64,000 bases of DNA from Nocardia asteroides (GTDB lineage: Bacteria; Actinomycetota; Actinomycetes; Mycobacteriales; Mycobacteriaceae): contig CP082844.1 in assembly GCA_019930625.1 (NCBI GenBank), positions 5,270,001 to 5,334,000 on the forward strand, written 5' to 3'. Each line of letters begins with the position of its first letter. Position 1 is the first letter of the stretch. A program made the position numbers and the translations under genes. Under the pieces are notes generated by a model. That model saw only the letters and a list, made by a program, of their open reading frames with translations, had not been told where the DNA came from and did not search any database. Shown here in pieces: positions 9,093 through 18,193 of the stretch.

Positions 9093-9857
9093 GTGAATGT
9101 GACAAACAAACCCGGCGCCCTCGACGGCACGACGTCGATCGTGACCGGAGCCAGCCGTGGATTCGGCCTCGGCATCGCCCGGGCGCTGTCGGCGGCAGGC
9201 GCCCACGTCGTCGGCGTCGCCCGGGGCGGCCCGCATCTCGACGCGGTGCGCGACGGACTCGGCGCTACCTTCACCGCGGTCAGCGCCGACGCCGCCGATC
9301 CCGTGACGGCCGCCCGTCTCCTCGACGAGCATCGACCGCGCACCGTGGTTTTGTGCGCGGGAGCCACTCCCCGGATGAGTCCCTTACAGGATCAGACGTG
9401 GGAAACCTTCAGCCAGAATTGGAGTGTCGACGTCGCGCAGGCGTTCTATTGGATCCGCGAAGCGCTGCGCCGCCCGCTCGCGCCGGGTAGCTCGGTGATC
9501 GCGATCTCCAGCGGCGCGGCGATCCACGGGTCGCCGCTCAGCGGTGGTTACGCGGGGGCGAAGGCCACCGTCAAGTTCATCACGAGCTATGCCGCCGTGG
9601 AGTCCGAACGGGCCGAGCTGGGGATCAGGTTCGTATCCGTTCTTCCACAGTTGACGCCCGCCACCGATCTCGGGGCAGCGGCAGTGGCCGGCTACGCCGA
9701 GCGGCAAGGGGTCGATGTCGACACCTTCGTGCGGGCCTTGGGACCTTCCCTCACCCCGGAACAGGTGGGCAAGTCGGTTCTCGAGATCGCGACTGCCGAG
9801 CACCCGATCCACCCCGCGAACACGCTCACCGCCGCGGGCATGTCACCGCTGGCCTGA
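9093..9857 (+). CDS. Short-chain dehydrogenase/reductase
   Basis: A classical SDR of about 254 residues. The NAD(P) loop is TGASRGFGLG, and the active site has the Ser of VIAISSGAA and a YAGAK motif carrying the catalytic Tyr and Lys. The start is probably GTG at 9093 or 9099; the upstream reading frame is open but not protein-like. It is divergent from the SigG-like gene and followed 34 bp later by a DUF899 gene, so the two likely form an operon. The substrate cannot be told from sequence. The Ile/Thr-rich C-terminus lacks any targeting signal, so a cytosolic enzyme is expected. Confidence 0.8.
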   Translation: MNVTNKPGALDGTTSIVTGASRGFGLGIARALSAAGAHVVGVARGGPHLDAVRDGLGATFTAVSADAADPVTAARLLDEHRPRTVVLCAGATPRMSPLQDQTWETFSQNWSVDVAQAFYWIREALRRPLAPGSSVIAISSGAAIHGSPLSGGYAGAKATVKFITSYAAVESERAELGIRFVSVLPQLTPATDLGAAAVAGYAERQGVDVDTFVRALGPSLTPEQVGKSVLEIATAEHPIHPANTLTAAGMSPLA

Positions 9858-9891
9858 CTCGCCGGAACCGTAGGAAGGAAGGACATCCGCA

Positions 9892-10650
9892 ATGAACAAA
9901 CCGCCTATCGTCGCGCCGCAGGAGTGGGAGGCAGCGTGGCAGCAACTGCTCGTGAAGGAAAAGGAGGTGAGTCGCGCTCGTGACGCGCTCGCCGCCTTGC
10001 GACGACGGATGCCATGGCAGGCCGTGGACAAGAAGTACGCGTTCGAAGGACCTGAGGGCAGTGCGACTCTGCTCGACTTGTTCCACGGTCGACGGCAGCT
10101 GATCGTCTACCGCGCCTTCTTCGAGCCCGGCGTGGGCGGCTGGCCCCACCACGCCTGCCGCGGCTGCTCCATGATGGCCGATCATGTCGCCGACCTCGCC
10201 CACCTGAACGCCCGCGACACCACGCTGGTGTTCGCCTCCCGTGCGCCGCAGCCGGACATCGAGCGCGTGAAGGCGCGGATGGGCTGGAAGATGCCGTGGT
10301 ACACCATCACCGACGATTTCGACGCCGACTTCGGCGTGGACGAATGGCACGGCACGAACGCGTTCATTCACGACGGTGACAGCGTGTTCCGCACCTACTT
10401 CATCAACAACCGCGGCGACGAGGCGCTGGGGACCACGTGGAGCTTCCTCGACATGACCGCGCTGGGGCGCCAGGAGCAATGGGAGGACTCGCCGGAGGGC
10501 TACCCACAGACCCCACCCTACGAGTGGTGGGACTGGCATGACACCTACGGCGAGCACAAGCCCTCTCGGTGGTTCGGTGACCCCGACCCGGACAACCCGA
10601 ACGACCAACGGCCGCCGCGTGCCGGCTCGAAGGACTGCGGCTGCGCATGA
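9892..10650 (+). CDS. DUF899 family thioredoxin-like protein
   Basis: A 252-residue DUF899 protein. Recognisable blocks are WQAVDKKYAFEGPEG, LIVYRAFFEPG, the conserved CRGCSMMADHV, and ARMGWKMPWYT. DUF899 proteins adopt a thioredoxin-like fold in which the CxxC sits at the usual redox position; here it is the Cys pair of CRGC. A C-terminal CGCA adds two more cysteines. The biochemical role of the family is not established. ATG start with GGAAGGAAGGAC upstream. It follows the SDR gene closely and ends at a strong stem-loop facing the transporter operon. Confidence 0.85.
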   Translation: MNKPPIVAPQEWEAAWQQLLVKEKEVSRARDALAALRRRMPWQAVDKKYAFEGPEGSATLLDLFHGRRQLIVYRAFFEPGVGGWPHHACRGCSMMADHVADLAHLNARDTTLVFASRAPQPDIERVKARMGWKMPWYTITDDFDADFGVDEWHGTNAFIHDGDSVFRTYFINNRGDEALGTTWSFLDMTALGRQEQWEDSPEGYPQTPPYEWWDWHDTYGEHKPSRWFGDPDPDNPNDQRPPRAGSKDCGCA

Positions 10651-10703
10651 TCGGTGATTCCACGCGTGGGTGTTTCGCGCTCTGATACCGAGTTCCTCGA
10701 TGC

Positions 10704-10745
10704 GAGCCGAGCCGAGCGTAGATGGGAGACGACTCGGCTCGGCTC
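10704..10745. terminator. Bidirectional terminator hairpin
   Basis: A perfect 13-bp stem, GAGCCGAGCCGAG (10704-10716) with CTCGGCTCGGCTC (10733-10745), and a 16-base loop. It lies between the convergent DUF899 gene and the transporter operon and can stop transcription from both sides. Confidence 0.75.
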
Positions 10746-10753
10746 CGCAAGGC

Positions 10754-11740
10754 CTACTCGATGAGCTCCTCGCTCTTCAGCCAGTCGTAGGCGACGTCGG
10801 CGGGATCTTCTCCATCGATGTCGACGCGACCGTTGAGGTCCTGCATCAGTTCGTCGGTGAGGCGCTCGGAGATGGTCCCGAGCAGGGGTCGCAACTGCGG
10901 GTAGCGGTCGATGATCATCCCGCGCACGACCGCCGCGCCGCTGTAGGGCAGGAAGAACTTCTTGTCGTCGTCGAGGACGACGAGGTTCAGGTTCTTGACC
11001 CGGCCGTCGGTGGTGTAGATCATGCCGAAATTGCACGGGACGCCTCTGGCCGTCGCCGTGTAGACCACACCCGCGTCCATCCGCGTGACGTTGCCCGGTG
11101 GAACACCGTTCGGGTCGTTGTAGGGGATCCCGTACTTCTGCAGCATCGGAATGAAACCGTCGGAGCGGCTGAAGAATTCGTCATCGACGCAGAAAGTCCG
11201 ATCGGGGACCGGGAGCGCGGCAACGTCGGACAGGGACCGAACCTTCAGGCGTTCGGCGTTCGGCGTCGAGGTGCCGAACGCGTACGTGTCGTTGAAGTTG
11301 GCCGGTGGGAGCCACTCCAGGTCGTGCTCGCGCTTCTCGATGTCGTGGACACGCTGCCACAGTTCTTTCGGATCCGAGATGGTCTCGGTCTGGTTGTGGT
11401 AGTTCACCCACCCGGTGCCGGTGTACTCCCAGAGCACGTCGGCGTCATCGTTGAGCTGGGCTTGCCGCGACGAGGCCGAACCCGGCGCGCCGGTCAGGTC
11501 CGTGACCTCCGCGCCCGCCGCGGCCAGATAAGTCGCGGTGATCTTGCCCAGCAGCACGCCCTCGGTGAAGCTCTTCGAGGTGACGACCAGTTTCGCGCCG
11601 TCCAGCGGGCGCGCGCCGTCCGGCAGGCGCGCGTCGTGGAACGTTCCGGACGAACTCACCAAACCGCACCCTGCGAGCATCGAGGTCGTCGCGACGAGCG
11701 CCGCCAGCAGGGTGACCATGCGGTCTCGTGGCGATCTCAT
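10754..11740 (-). CDS. Betaine/choline-type ABC transporter substrate-binding lipoprotein
   Basis: A 328-residue OpuC/ProX-like binding protein. The signal peptide ends in the lipobox LAGC, so Cys25 is the lipidated residue anchoring it outside the membrane. The mature part starts with LVVTSKSFTEGVLLGKI and contains DVLWEYTGTGWVNYH, both typical of glycine betaine, choline or carnitine binding proteins, whose aromatic box holds a quaternary amine. It is the last gene of a four-gene operon: its ATG overlaps the permease TGA as ATGA, implying coupled translation. The exact ligand is inferred from family only. Confidence 0.88.
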   Translation of the reverse strand: MRSPRDRMVTLLAALVATTSMLAGCGLVSSSGTFHDARLPDGARPLDGAKLVVTSKSFTEGVLLGKITATYLAAAGAEVTDLTGAPGSASSRQAQLNDDADVLWEYTGTGWVNYHNQTETISDPKELWQRVHDIEKREHDLEWLPPANFNDTYAFGTSTPNAERLKVRSLSDVAALPVPDRTFCVDDEFFSRSDGFIPMLQKYGIPYNDPNGVPPGNVTRMDAGVVYTATARGVPCNFGMIYTTDGRVKNLNLVVLDDDKKFFLPYSGAAVVRGMIIDRYPQLRPLLGTISERLTDELMQDLNGRVDIDGEDPADVAYDWLKSEELIE

Positions 11741-12474
11741 GAGACACCTCGGGGAGTCGCGGCCAGTTCGACGAGTCTGCCGAGCCAGTCGATGATCAAC
11801 GCCAGGAGCCCGACCAGGACCGCGCCGGACAGGAGCAGCTTGGGCAGGAAGAGGGTGACACCCGTGGTGATCAGCGTGCCGAGGCTGGTCGCGCCGATGA
11901 ACGTGCTCAGCGTCGCGGTGCCGACCAGGATGACCAGCGCGGTGCGCACACCATTGAGGATCACCGGCACCGCGAGCGGTAACTCGACCTGCAACAGCGT
12001 CCGCGCGCTCGAATAGCCGATACCGCGTGACGCCTCGATCGTGCGCTGATCCACCTGCCGGAGACCGACGATCGTGTTCTGCAGGATCGGCAGGACGGCG
12101 TACACGACGAGACCGACGATCGCCGTGCGGAATCCGGTGCCCAACCAGAAGGTGAACAACACGAGCAGGCCGACCGCGGGCGCGGCCTGGCCGATGTTGG
12201 CGATGTTGACGGCGATCGGCTCGAGCCGCCGCACCCCGGGACGGGTCAGCGTGATGCCCAGCGGGATTGCGACGACGATCACGATCACCGTGGCGACCAC
12301 CGTCAACTCGATGTGCGCGAGGATCGTGGTCTGGAGGTTGGCCCAGTCGAGGGACGCCTTCTCGGTCGGGGTGAACGTCGTCGATCGGTACCAGAGGACG
12401 TATCCGATACCGATGACCAGGATGATGATCGGTTCGAACCATACGTCGATCGGAACGCGGCGCAGACGACTCAT
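11737..12474 (-). CDS. Betaine/choline-type ABC transporter permease (second permease)
   Basis: A 245-residue OpuCB/ProW-like membrane protein. It shows about six hydrophobic segments and the EAA coupling loop near DQRTIEASRGIG that contacts the ATPase. The start is ATG 12474, overlapping the ATPase stop as ATGA; the open frame extends further upstream but is not protein-like there. Together with the other permease it should form the heterodimeric channel. Its C-terminus overlaps the binding-protein gene by four bases. Confidence 0.88.
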   Translation of the reverse strand: MSRLRRVPIDVWFEPIIILVIGIGYVLWYRSTTFTPTEKASLDWANLQTTILAHIELTVVATVIVIVVAIPLGITLTRPGVRRLEPIAVNIANIGQAAPAVGLLVLFTFWLGTGFRTAIVGLVVYAVLPILQNTIVGLRQVDQRTIEASRGIGYSSARTLLQVELPLAVPVILNGVRTALVILVGTATLSTFIGATSLGTLITTGVTLFLPKLLLSGAVLVGLLALIIDWLGRLVELAATPRGVS

Positions 12475-13751
12475 GACTGCCCGGCCGATCCGTTTTCGTC
12501 GTCGGCGGCGACCACCGGAGTGGGCGCCGGATCTGTTCCCTCGACATAGGTTTCGTACGACACCTCCTCGTCGGCACGTCCTTCGGCGAGCTTGCTCCTG
12601 ATCACCTCCGTCACCGAGCCGATGCCGAGCGAACCGATGACCGCGCCGCGTCCATCGGTGACGAGGGCGGCGCCTTGGCTGGTGGCGAGCATGGCGTCGA
12701 GCGCGTCGTTGAGGGTCGAGGATCGCGCGACCACGGGCAACCGCCGGTCGAGGTAGTCGGAGACCTCCGGTTTGGTCGCCACCTCCGCGAGCGAGGGCCA
12801 CGACCGCGGCCGGCCGGCCTGGTCGACGACGACGACCCAGGTGTGTCCCGCGGCTTTCGCGCGTTCGATCACCCCTTGCGCCGACTCGCCGACCCGAGCG
12901 GTGATCACCTCGTCGTAGGCGACGTCACGCACCCGCGTCACGGTCAGGTACGCCAGTTTCGCGCCGGACCCGACGAACTCCTCCACGAACGGCGTTGCCG
13001 GTTCGGTCAGGATCTCCTCCGGGCGCGCGTACTGTTCGACATGACCTCCTTCGGACAGGATGAGCACCTTGTCGCCGAGCTTGGTGGCCTCCTCGAAATC
13101 GTGCGTGACGATCACGATGGTCTTGCCGAGCTCCTGCTGGATCGCGATCAGGCTGTCCTGCAGGCGGACCCGGGTGATCGGGTCGACGGCGCCGAAGGGC
13201 TCGTCCATGAGCAGAACCGGCGGGTCCGCCGCGAGCGCTCGGGCGACCCCGACCCGCTGTTGTTGGCCGCCGGACATGTCCTTCGGCAGCCGTCCGGCGA
13301 AGGTGCCGGGGTCGAGACCGACCAGATCGAGCAGGTACTCGGTGCGTTCGGCGATCCGCTTCTTGTCCCATCCGAGCACCCGCGGGACGGCGCCGATGTT
13401 CTTGGCGACCGTCCAGTGCGGGAACAGGCCGCCGGACTGGATGACATACCCGATCGACTGCCGCAGCTTGTCCGGGTCCTCCCCGGTGACGTCGCGATCG
13501 CCGATGAAGATCCGGCCTTCGGTCGGCTCGATCAGCCGGTTGATCATCTTGAGCGTGGTCGTCTTGCCGCAGCCGGAGGGACCGACGAACGCGACGATAT
13601 CGCCTGCTTCGATCTCGAGGTCCAGGCGGTCGACCGCAGGCTTGTGCTGACCCTTGTAGCGCTTGACGACCGAGTCCAGCCTGATGGAAGCGCCGGTCAC
13701 GTTGCGCTCCGGCGTTGCCGGGCCGGGCCCGCTGGTCACGTCGTCGGTCAT
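12471..13751 (-). CDS. Betaine/choline-type ABC transporter ATP-binding protein with CBS-like C-terminus
   Basis: A 426-residue OpuCA/ProV-like ATPase. The nucleotide-binding domain has Walker A GPSGCGKTT, the Q-loop region QSGGLFPHWTV, signature MSGGQQQRV, Walker B LLMDEPFGAVD and the switch HDFEEA. After about residue 260 come two segments (VVVVDQAGRPRS and ALVTDGRGAVIG) that look like tandem CBS modules, which in OpuA-type importers sense ionic strength. The real start is ATG 13751, overlapping the first permease stop as ATGA. Activity driven by osmotic stress is an inference from the family. Confidence 0.9.
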   Translation of the reverse strand: MTDDVTSGPGPATPERNVTGASIRLDSVVKRYKGQHKPAVDRLDLEIEAGDIVAFVGPSGCGKTTTLKMINRLIEPTEGRIFIGDRDVTGEDPDKLRQSIGYVIQSGGLFPHWTVAKNIGAVPRVLGWDKKRIAERTEYLLDLVGLDPGTFAGRLPKDMSGGQQQRVGVARALAADPPVLLMDEPFGAVDPITRVRLQDSLIAIQQELGKTIVIVTHDFEEATKLGDKVLILSEGGHVEQYARPEEILTEPATPFVEEFVGSGAKLAYLTVTRVRDVAYDEVITARVGESAQGVIERAKAAGHTWVVVVDQAGRPRSWPSLAEVATKPEVSDYLDRRLPVVARSSTLNDALDAMLATSQGAALVTDGRGAVIGSLGIGSVTEVIRSKLAEGRADEEVSYETYVEGTDPAPTPVVAADDENGSAGQS

Positions 13752-14392
13752 GACAGTCCCTTTGCGATGGTGAGCCGTCCGAGCAGGACGAGCAGCGCGT
13801 CGAACACCAGCGCGATGACGACGATGAGGATGGTGCCCGTGAGAGCCATCTCGAGGGCGTTGGCGCCGCCGAGACGGGAGAGGCCGTTGAAGATCAGCGA
13901 TCCCAGGCCCGGCCCGAGCACATAGGCGACGATGGCGGCCACGCCCACGATCATCTGGGTGGACACCCTGATGCCGGTGAGGATGACCGGCCAGGCGATC
14001 GGCAATTCGACCGTCAGCAGAATGCGCCATCGCGAAAAGCCGATGCCACGCGCGGATTCGACCACCGAGGGGGGCACCGACCGCAAACCTACGATCGCGT
14101 TGCCGATTACCGGCAGCGCGGCGAAGAACGTCAGCATGACGAACGAAGGGACCACGCCCAGCCCGAAAGGGACCAAGAGGATCGCCAGCAGCGCCAGCGA
14201 AGGAATCGTCAACGCGACCCGGCTCGAGGTCAGCGACAGCGCCGACAGCAGCGGCAACCGATAAACCGCCACCGCGATGAGGACGGCGACGATCGTTCCG
14301 ACCAAGACGGTTTGAAACGCCAGGGAGGAATGCTGATAGGTGAGAAACGCCAGAACTTCTCCCCGTCCTCGGATGTAGCTCCATAAATTCAC
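13748..14392 (-). CDS. Betaine/choline-type ABC transporter permease (first gene of operon)
   Basis: A 214-residue OpuCD/ProW-like permease with several hydrophobic segments and the coupling-loop sequence VPPSVVESARGIGFS. The start is GTG 14392 with GAGGGG six bases upstream. It opens the operon permease-ATPase-permease-binding protein, all four genes being joined by four-base ATGA overlaps. That tight packing suggests a single mRNA from a promoter in the 360-bp gap upstream. Confidence 0.88.
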   Translation of the reverse strand: MNLWSYIRGRGEVLAFLTYQHSSLAFQTVLVGTIVAVLIAVAVYRLPLLSALSLTSSRVALTIPSLALLAILLVPFGLGVVPSFVMLTFFAALPVIGNAIVGLRSVPPSVVESARGIGFSRWRILLTVELPIAWPVILTGIRVSTQMIVGVAAIVAYVLGPGLGSLIFNGLSRLGGANALEMALTGTILIVVIALVFDALLVLLGRLTIAKGLS

Positions 14393-14752
14393 GGGATTCC
14401 CCTCGTCAGCCGAAGACCAGTTGGTACCTGTCTACGTGTAGTCACCGGATACTCGAGCCGTCAAAGACTAGACGATTCCGCGTGTTCGAATCCGGACGCC
14501 GCGTGCCGGGCGATTCGCCAGCTTGCCGCATTCGCGGTATTTCGATCGACACCGGCAAGGACGCATTCGTGCCCACAGACGACTTCGATTACGCCCTGTT
14601 TCGACGTTCCGAGCCGACCATGGGCGGTCGGCGTAATTCGGACGGCTCAGCGACCACGTCCGTGGCGAGAAGCTGCGAAGAGCGAGTGGCGGATTCCGCC
14701 GAACCATCTGTGTGCGAGTCATGTTCGTGACGGCATCCACCCTGGTGACGGG
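14393..14752. other. Intergenic region upstream of the transporter operon
   Basis: No convincing gene. It must hold the promoter of the transporter operon, which points left, and the 3' end of the TauD-type gene, which also runs leftward. Open frames here have no family resemblance or ribosome sites. No clear -35/-10 pair or riboswitch-like structure was recognised. Confidence 0.5.
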
Positions 14753-15691
14753 CTATGCCGCCCGCGTGAGAGCGCCGACGGCCGAGTAGTTTTCGGCGGT
14801 GCCCGCGATCACCGTGCTCGGCGTGCCGTCGACACCGACAGGAACCGGTCCGGCGAGCGTGATACGAGTCAGCCTGCGGTGCTCATTGCTGTCGTAGTCG
14901 TCGACCGCGTAGTGCTGTGTGGCGCGGTTGTCCCACATGGCGACGTCTCCGAGGGACCAGTCCCAGCGGGTGGTGTGCTCCAGGCGGGTCACCCGGTCCT
15001 GGAACAATCGGAACAGCGCGTGCGACTCCTGGCTGGACAGGCCGACGATCTGCTTCACGAAGCAGCCCAGCAACAGGGCGCGTTCACCCGTCTCCGGGTG
15101 CACCTCCACCACGGGGTGCTCGGTCTCGAAGTAGGTGGACTCGAACTCCCGGCGGTAGGCCCTGGTGTTCTCGTCCGGATCGTCCTCGACGGCGGCGGCG
15201 TAGTCGTACTGATTGCTGTGCCGCGCGCGCAGACTCTCCGCCAGCCGCTTCAAAGGTTCCGGAAGCGCGTTGTACGCGGCGACGGTCGAGGCCCAGGTGG
15301 TCGAACCGCCGTAGCTGGGCAGCGACACCGCACGCAGGATCGATGCCCTCGGGACGCGGTCGACGAACGTGACATCGGTATGCCAGGTGTTGGAGCGCCC
15401 GTGGCGGGAATCGATGGCCAGGCTCTTCACACCCGCCGAGGTGATGGTCGGGTGCGGGGTGGTCGGTTGTCCCAGCAGTTGCGCGAACTCGTACTGGCCG
15501 TATTCCGTCAGGTGATGCTGGCCACGGAAGAAGATCACCTTGTGCTCGCTCAGTGCGGCGCGGATGGCGGCGACGGTCCGCGCGTCCAGGTCACCACCGA
15601 GCCGGACCCCGTCGATCTGTGCGCCGATGTGGGCGCCGAGTTCGACCACTGCCAGGTCGGTCTCGGTCTCGGCTGTATGGTCGGCGGACAT
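14753..15691 (-). CDS. TauD/TfdA-family Fe(II)/2-oxoglutarate dioxygenase
   Basis: A 312-residue cytosolic dioxygenase. The iron triad is visible: His104 and Asp106 in NTWHTDVTF and the distal His260 in [11 protein letters not shown], followed by the Arg-rich 2-oxoglutarate-binding stretch [11 protein letters not shown]. TauD-type enzymes hydroxylate sulfonates, alkyl sulfates or related compounds and release sulfite or sulfate; the substrate here is not determined. The start is ATG 15691 with GAAAGG eight bases upstream; the frame extends far upstream but is not coding there. No sulfonate transporter is adjacent, since the neighbouring importer is of betaine type. Confidence 0.88.
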   Translation of the reverse strand: MSADHTAETETDLAVVELGAHIGAQIDGVRLGGDLDARTVAAIRAALSEHKVIFFRGQHHLTEYGQYEFAQLLGQPTTPHPTITSAGVKSLAIDSRHGRSNTWHTDVTFVDRVPRASILRAVSLPSYGGSTTWASTVAAYNALPEPLKRLAESLRARHSNQYDYAAAVEDDPDENTRAYRREFESTYFETEHPVVEVHPETGERALLLGCFVKQIVGLSSQESHALFRLFQDRVTRLEHTTRWDWSLGDVAMWDNRATQHYAVDDYDSNEHRRLTRITLAGPVPVGVDGTPSTVIAGTAENYSAVGALTRAA

Positions 15692-15876
15692 ACCGGGGGC
15701 CTTTCGCTCGAACCTGATGATCCGGCTCAGAGGAAACCAGCCCTGGTACGGCGCGGCCAGCATTACAGTCATCGAGATCGCAACGGGTGACCACGCAGGC
15801 GGTGGTCGGCCGCAGCTGCGAGTTCGTCGTATTCCGATCAGCTCTGGTCTGCGGCGGCCGGGTGGGATTCCGAGGC

Positions 15877-16854
15877 TCAGCGGGCGGCGGCGAGCGCTGC
15901 GAGGGTTTCGGCGGAGGTATGCGTCGGTTTCCAGCCGAGTTGCCGCTTCGCGCGGCTGGTGTCCATGACGACGGGCGTGCGGACGATGTGCAGCCACTCC
16001 AGGGTGGCGGGCACGAAGGGGAGGCGGGCGAGGGCCGCGGATGCGGCGGTGGCGGCGACTGCGGGGACGCGCACCGGCCTGCCGCCCAGTGCGGCTGCCA
16101 CGTCGGAGAGGGTGAGGGTGCCGTCGCCTGCGATGTTGTAGGCGCCGGGCGGCGCATCCGCGGTGGCGGCCAGCGCGATGGCGGCGGCCACGTCGTCGTG
16201 GTGGACGAGTTGCAGCGGGTGGCCTGGGTCGGGAATCACCGGTTTGAAAAGCGGATTGGCCTTGGCCAGTGTGCGCAACGGGCGGGGGAGTCTCTGCCAC
16301 GGCAGGTCGTGCAGGGCCGGCGCTTTCGGGCCGGCCACGATGCACGGCCGAAGCACGAATACCTCCAGGTCGGAGTCGGCGGTGATCTCGGCGAGCGCCG
16401 CCTCGCACGCTGCCTTCTGCTCGGAGTAGTAGTGCTCGGGCGAGCCCTCGGGCGGCACGTCCTCGGTGATGGGGGTGGGATTCTCCGGGTGGTAGCCGTA
16501 CGCGGCGACCGAGGACGTGTAGACGAGGCGGCGGGCCTGCTCGGCGGCGACCGTCGCCTCGAAGACGTTGCGGGTGCCCGCCAGGTTCACCCGAGCGCTC
16601 TCCTCCCGGGAGCCCATGATCACGAACGCCAGGTGGATCACCACGTCGGCCTCGGTGACCAGGGCGTCCACGGCGGTTCGGTCGAGGATGTCGCCGCGCC
16701 GGTACTCGGTTTTGCTCCAGCCGTGTGCGGCGGGGTCGAACGGTCGGCGGGCCATTCCGACGATCCGGTCGACCGCCGGGTCGCGTTCGAGTGCGGTGAC
16801 GGCGGAGATGCCGATCTCGCCGGTCGGCCCGGTGACGGCGACGGTGATACCCAT
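15877..16854 (-). CDS. NAD-dependent epimerase/dehydratase family protein
   Basis: A 325-residue extended SDR. The N-terminal loop is [12 protein letters not shown](P)-type. The catalytic region has YTSSVAAYG and the [10 protein letters not shown] motif that provides Tyr and Lys. The later sequence [13 protein letters not shown] and [16 protein letters not shown] is typical of NAD-dependent epimerases and UDP-sugar-like or mycolic-acid-associated reductases. The substrate is not identifiable. It lies 39 bp downstream of a very small acidic gene on the same strand, so the two may be co-transcribed. Confidence 0.85.
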   Translation of the reverse strand: MGITVAVTGPTGEIGISAVTALERDPAVDRIVGMARRPFDPAAHGWSKTEYRRGDILDRTAVDALVTEADVVIHLAFVIMGSREESARVNLAGTRNVFEATVAAEQARRLVYTSSVAAYGYHPENPTPITEDVPPEGSPEHYYSEQKAACEAALAEITADSDLEVFVLRPCIVAGPKAPALHDLPWQRLPRPLRTLAKANPLFKPVIPDPGHPLQLVHHDDVAAAIALAATADAPPGAYNIAGDGTLTLSDVAAALGGRPVRVPAVAATAASAALARLPFVPATLEWLHIVRTPVVMDTSRAKRQLGWKPTHTSAETLAALAAAR

Positions 16855-16893
16855 GCGGGCGGGATTCCCCGCCCGCCGTGGGTGAAACGGTGC

Positions 16894-17040
16894 TCAGTCG
16901 GGCGGTTCGACGGCGCCCGCCTCCTCGTTCACGTCCTCGTTCTCCGGGGTTTCGCGGGTCTCGAGGTCCAAGTCGTCGGGGTGGGAGGTGTCGGTCTGGT
17001 CGCCCAGTTCGGGTGCGTTCTGGTTTACGGGTTCGGTCAC
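16894..17040 (-). CDS. Small acidic hypothetical protein (48 aa)
   Basis: A 48-residue frame from GTG 17040 to TGA at 16894-16896. The peptide is strongly acidic and polar ([13 protein letters not shown], then [11 protein letters not shown]) and predicted disordered. An in-frame TAG 12 bases upstream of the GTG makes this the only possible start. The ribosome site is weak. It sits immediately upstream of the epimerase gene. No family is recognised; the codon use and position argue for a real gene. Confidence 0.5.
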   Translation of the reverse strand: MTEPVNQNAPELGDQTDTSHPDDLDLETRETPENEDVNEEAGAVEPPD

Positions 17041-17332
17041 GTCCGTGGCCTACCCACCGACGTCGGTTTCACGCGCATCGGTTGTCGTCGCCATGCCCAA
17101 CATGCCGGGCGCGGTAGCAATGGTTTCAGGGTTCCAGCATCGCATACGTCGACGATCCGAGACCGTGCGTGGATGCCGAACCCGTGAACGGGCTGGGAGC
17201 GAGAGCGTTGCGTGGCAGCAAGTTCTGCCAAGGTGGCAATCCAAGGCGCTGCCACGGCCGAGCGGAGTTGGGTAGGCGGTCAGCGGCACGCTCGGTGCGG
17301 CCCTACACTCGACGCACACGCATGCTGAAGAC

Positions 17333-17340
17333 GGAGGTGA
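17333..17340 (+). promoter_or_regulatory. Strong ribosome binding site fixing a TTG start
   Basis: GGAGGTGA, extended by TC, is a near-complete anti-16S match. It lies seven bases before TTG 17348 and sixteen before the in-frame ATG 17357, so the TTG is the likely start of the next gene. Confidence 0.7.
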
Positions 17341-17347
17341 TCGGCGG

Positions 17348-17986
17348 TTGAATCCCATGGATCCGCGCGACCAGCACACCGCACGCTATGAACCCGGTTA
17401 TCAGCCGGGGAATTACCGTGATCCTGGGTACGGCCAAGATCACGGATACAGCCCCGGCTCCGGATACAGCCAGGACCACGGCTCCGGATACGGCCACCGA
17501 GGTCACGGATACAGCGAATACCAGCAATCCGATCTTCCGGACCGGCAGCCTCGGCAACAACAGGGCCCGGAGGTCAACATCGGCATGTTCGTCGGTGGTG
17601 TGATCGCGGCGGCCGTGGTGACCGCTCTTGCGGCCTGGCTGTGCGCCTTGATCATCGAGATCATCGCGACCCGGGTCACCGAGAGCGGCGCGTTCGGGGT
17701 GTGGAACCCGATGGCCCAGGACGCGTACTGGTTCGCGGTGGTGGCATTCATCTGCACACTGCTCGCCGGACTGCTCTGGTACCTGCTTCGCCTGGGCACT
17801 CCGTCACCGGAATTGTTCTTCAGCTGGATCGTGGGAATCCTCACCGCGGCGGCGGTGATCATTCCACTGGCACTGTCCAGCCACCTCTGGGTGGGAATCT
17901 CCACCGGGATCGAACATCTCGTGATCGGGCTTCCGATCCTCAGCCTGGTGCGCATGGTGGGTGCCAAGAGCATCGTGCCCCGATGA
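17348..17986 (+). CDS. Membrane protein with Tyr/Gly-rich N-terminus (DUF6069-like)
   Basis: A 212-residue protein. Residues 1-75 are hydrophilic and rich in Gly, Tyr, His and Gln with short repeats (GYGQDHGYSPGSG, then GYSQDHGSGYG). Four hydrophobic segments follow (about 80-105, 120-142, 150-172, 182-200), giving a four-helix integral membrane protein of the kind grouped as DUF6069 in mycolata. Function is unknown. TTG start chosen on the strong ribosome site. It is divergent from the small acidic gene and its epimerase, with about 300 bp between. Confidence 0.7.
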   Translation: MNPMDPRDQHTARYEPGYQPGNYRDPGYGQDHGYSPGSGYSQDHGSGYGHRGHGYSEYQQSDLPDRQPRQQQGPEVNIGMFVGGVIAAAVVTALAAWLCALIIEIIATRVTESGAFGVWNPMAQDAYWFAVVAFICTLLAGLLWYLLRLGTPSPELFFSWIVGILTAAAVIIPLALSSHLWVGISTGIEHLVIGLPILSLVRMVGAKSIVPR

Positions 17987-18193
17987 TGCACGGTGAGCGG
18001 AGGTCCGACAGCCTTCGGGCATGATCGCCGTTCGCGATCGTGTTCCAGCAGCGCACTCGATCGGTCCTCGCACGCCATGTAGCACTGCGGCTATGTCGAG
18101 CAGACCGGAAGGGTCGGCGGGGCGGGGGCTGATCGGATCGCCCCCCGACTCCGGCATGGCGTGAGATGGGACCTCAGCGACGCTCACTATGGG

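Noticed and set aside
10754..12577. One long frame covering the binding-protein and permease genes
   Set aside because: The N-terminal half is the permease read in another frame; the real binding protein starts at ATG 11740.
15787..17187. A 466-codon plus-strand frame over the epimerase
   Set aside because: Antisense to a clear epimerase gene, without domain resemblance.
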